NCBI GenBank assembly: GCA_950106755.1
Contig: OX467085.1
Span: forward strand, 1,984,001 to 2,048,000
Direction of reading: 5' to 3'
Length of the DNA stretch: 64,000 bases
From: Climacium dendroides
Taxonomy: Eukaryota > Streptophyta > Bryopsida > Hypnales > Climaciaceae
In this document: positions 63,892 through 64,000 of the stretch, one piece after another
Layout of the letters: each line of letters starts with the position of its first letter
Numbering within the stretch: the stretch's first letter is position 1
Position numbers and translations under genes: made by a program
Notes under the pieces: generated by a model
Database searches by the model: none
Told to the model about the DNA's origin: nothing
What the model saw: only the letters and a program-made list of their open reading frames with translations

Positions 63892-64000
63892 AGTTGCAAA
63901 TCGTCGAAATAGTTAGGATTCATGGATAAATGAAGTTTAAGAGAACCCTATTGCTTTCCCACACTTTTTCAATTGAAATGGGTGTTGAAGAATGAGACTC
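63892..64000. repeat. Partial monomer at window end
   Basis: The first 109 bp of a monomer with GGATAAATG and GCTTTCCCAC, cut by the window edge. The array continues beyond it. Confidence 0.95.

Larger units (their letters stand above)
1..64000. repeat. Satellite DNA array, ~194-bp monomer, 329 complete head-to-tail copies
   Basis: The motif AGTTGCAAAT recurs at 1, 195, 389, 583, 779 and so on to 63892, always on the given strand and without interruption. Lengths between motifs are 194 bp (259 units), 195 bp (48), 196 bp (13) and 193 bp (9). These counts sum exactly to 63891 bp, so no insertion of foreign DNA is hidden in the array. One consensus unit is about 34% G+C. Monomers differ at a limited set of sites and look mostly a few percent divergent by eye. 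In eukaryotes, uninterrupted arrays of nucleosome-sized monomers are typical of centromeres, pericentromeres and heterochromatic knobs; which of these applies here is inference. I do not recognise the family. Both window ends lie inside the array, so its true size is larger than 64 kb. Confidence 0.98.

Noticed and set aside
1..64000. CRISPR array or other spacer-repeat system
   Set aside because: The repeat unit fills the whole 194 bp with no unique spacers, is far longer than a CRISPR repeat, and no cas genes are present.
1..64000. CENP-B box in the monomer
   Set aside because: I looked for the mammalian consensus (TTCG, four bases, A, two bases, CGGG) on both strands. No monomer has the CGGG/CCCG part in the needed position; the nearest is GTCCGAAA, which lacks it.
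1..64000. Transposable element, LTR or insertion sequence inside the array
   Set aside because: The monomer phase is kept from base 1 to 64000, and every length change is 1-2 bp within a monomer. There is no target-site duplication, terminal repeat or break in phase.
1..64000. rRNA, 5S rRNA or tRNA tandem genes
   Set aside because: The monomer has no 5S internal control region, no tRNA cloverleaf or A/B boxes that I could recognise, and no rRNA motif.
1..64000. Telomeric or subtelomeric simple repeats
   Set aside because: No TTAGGG-, TTTAGGG- or TTAGG-type tandem runs are present; the single TTAGGATT in each monomer is not tandem.
1..64000. Inverted monomers or a strand switch
   Set aside because: Every monomer read has AGTTGCAAAT on the + strand, and the monomer count fills the window, so no inverted segment fits.
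1..64000. The array being only an assembly artefact
   Set aside because: Monomers carry many private and shared variants in ordered HORs, which simple looping of one read would not give. Errors in the copy number of the most similar blocks (2132, 1555, 583 bp) cannot be excluded from sequence alone.

Overview
The whole 64 kb window is one uninterrupted, head-to-tail satellite DNA array. I see no protein-coding gene, RNA gene, transposon insertion, CRISPR array or inversion. The monomer is about 194 bp, roughly 34% G+C (hand count on one consensus unit), and always in the same orientation. Phased on the motif AGTTGCAAAT (monomer position 1 at base 1), the window holds 329 complete monomers plus a 109-bp partial one from 63892. 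By eye there are 259 units of 194 bp, 48 of 195 bp, 13 of 196 bp and 9 of 193 bp; these sum exactly to the observed 63891 bp, so essentially all length variation is explained. A megabase-type array of this kind points to a eukaryotic chromosome, most plausibly centromeric, pericentromeric or other constitutive heterochromatin. I do not recognise the satellite family and cannot name the species, or say whether it is plant or animal. No match to the mammalian CENP-B box was seen.

Three domains can be told apart by diagnostic variants. Domain 1 (about 1-25 kb) carries a 196-bp 'type C' monomer (GGATTTATGG, GAGATCCC, AATAATCAG, GAAACCAGACC), usually preceded by a GAAGATTGAG monomer. Domain 2 (about 25-59.8 kb) lacks type C. 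It is marked by a 195-bp 'type E' monomer (mostly CACTTGTTC, then TTAAAAAAATCAG, CATGCTG) and by AATCAATT in place of AATAAATT. Domain 3 (59.8-64 kb) returns to 194-bp monomers with neither marker.

Within the domains, monomers form a succession of local, imperfect higher-order repeats (HORs) whose length keeps changing: 18/17 monomers (3499/3305 bp) at 0.6-7.4 kb; 11 monomers (2132 bp, twice) at 10.1-14.4 kb; 16, 13, 12 and 7 monomers (3105, 2523, 2330, 1360 bp) at 14.4-23.7 kb; 6 (1164 bp) near 26-28 kb; 9/8 (1748/1554 bp) at 34-37.5 kb; 9/8 (1748/1555 bp) at 40.8-44 kb; 8 (1555 bp) at 46.6-50.5 kb; 2 and 4-5 at 50.5-52.2 kb; 7 (1360 bp) at 52.2-57.3 kb; 3 (583 bp) at 58.5-59.6 kb; 4 (776 bp) at 62.3-63.9 kb. 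This is the footprint of repeated local segmental duplication, internal deletion and gene conversion, as expected for unequal crossing-over in satellite arrays. Short open frames on both strands are by-products of the repeat. All coordinates and variant calls were made by eye from the sequence.
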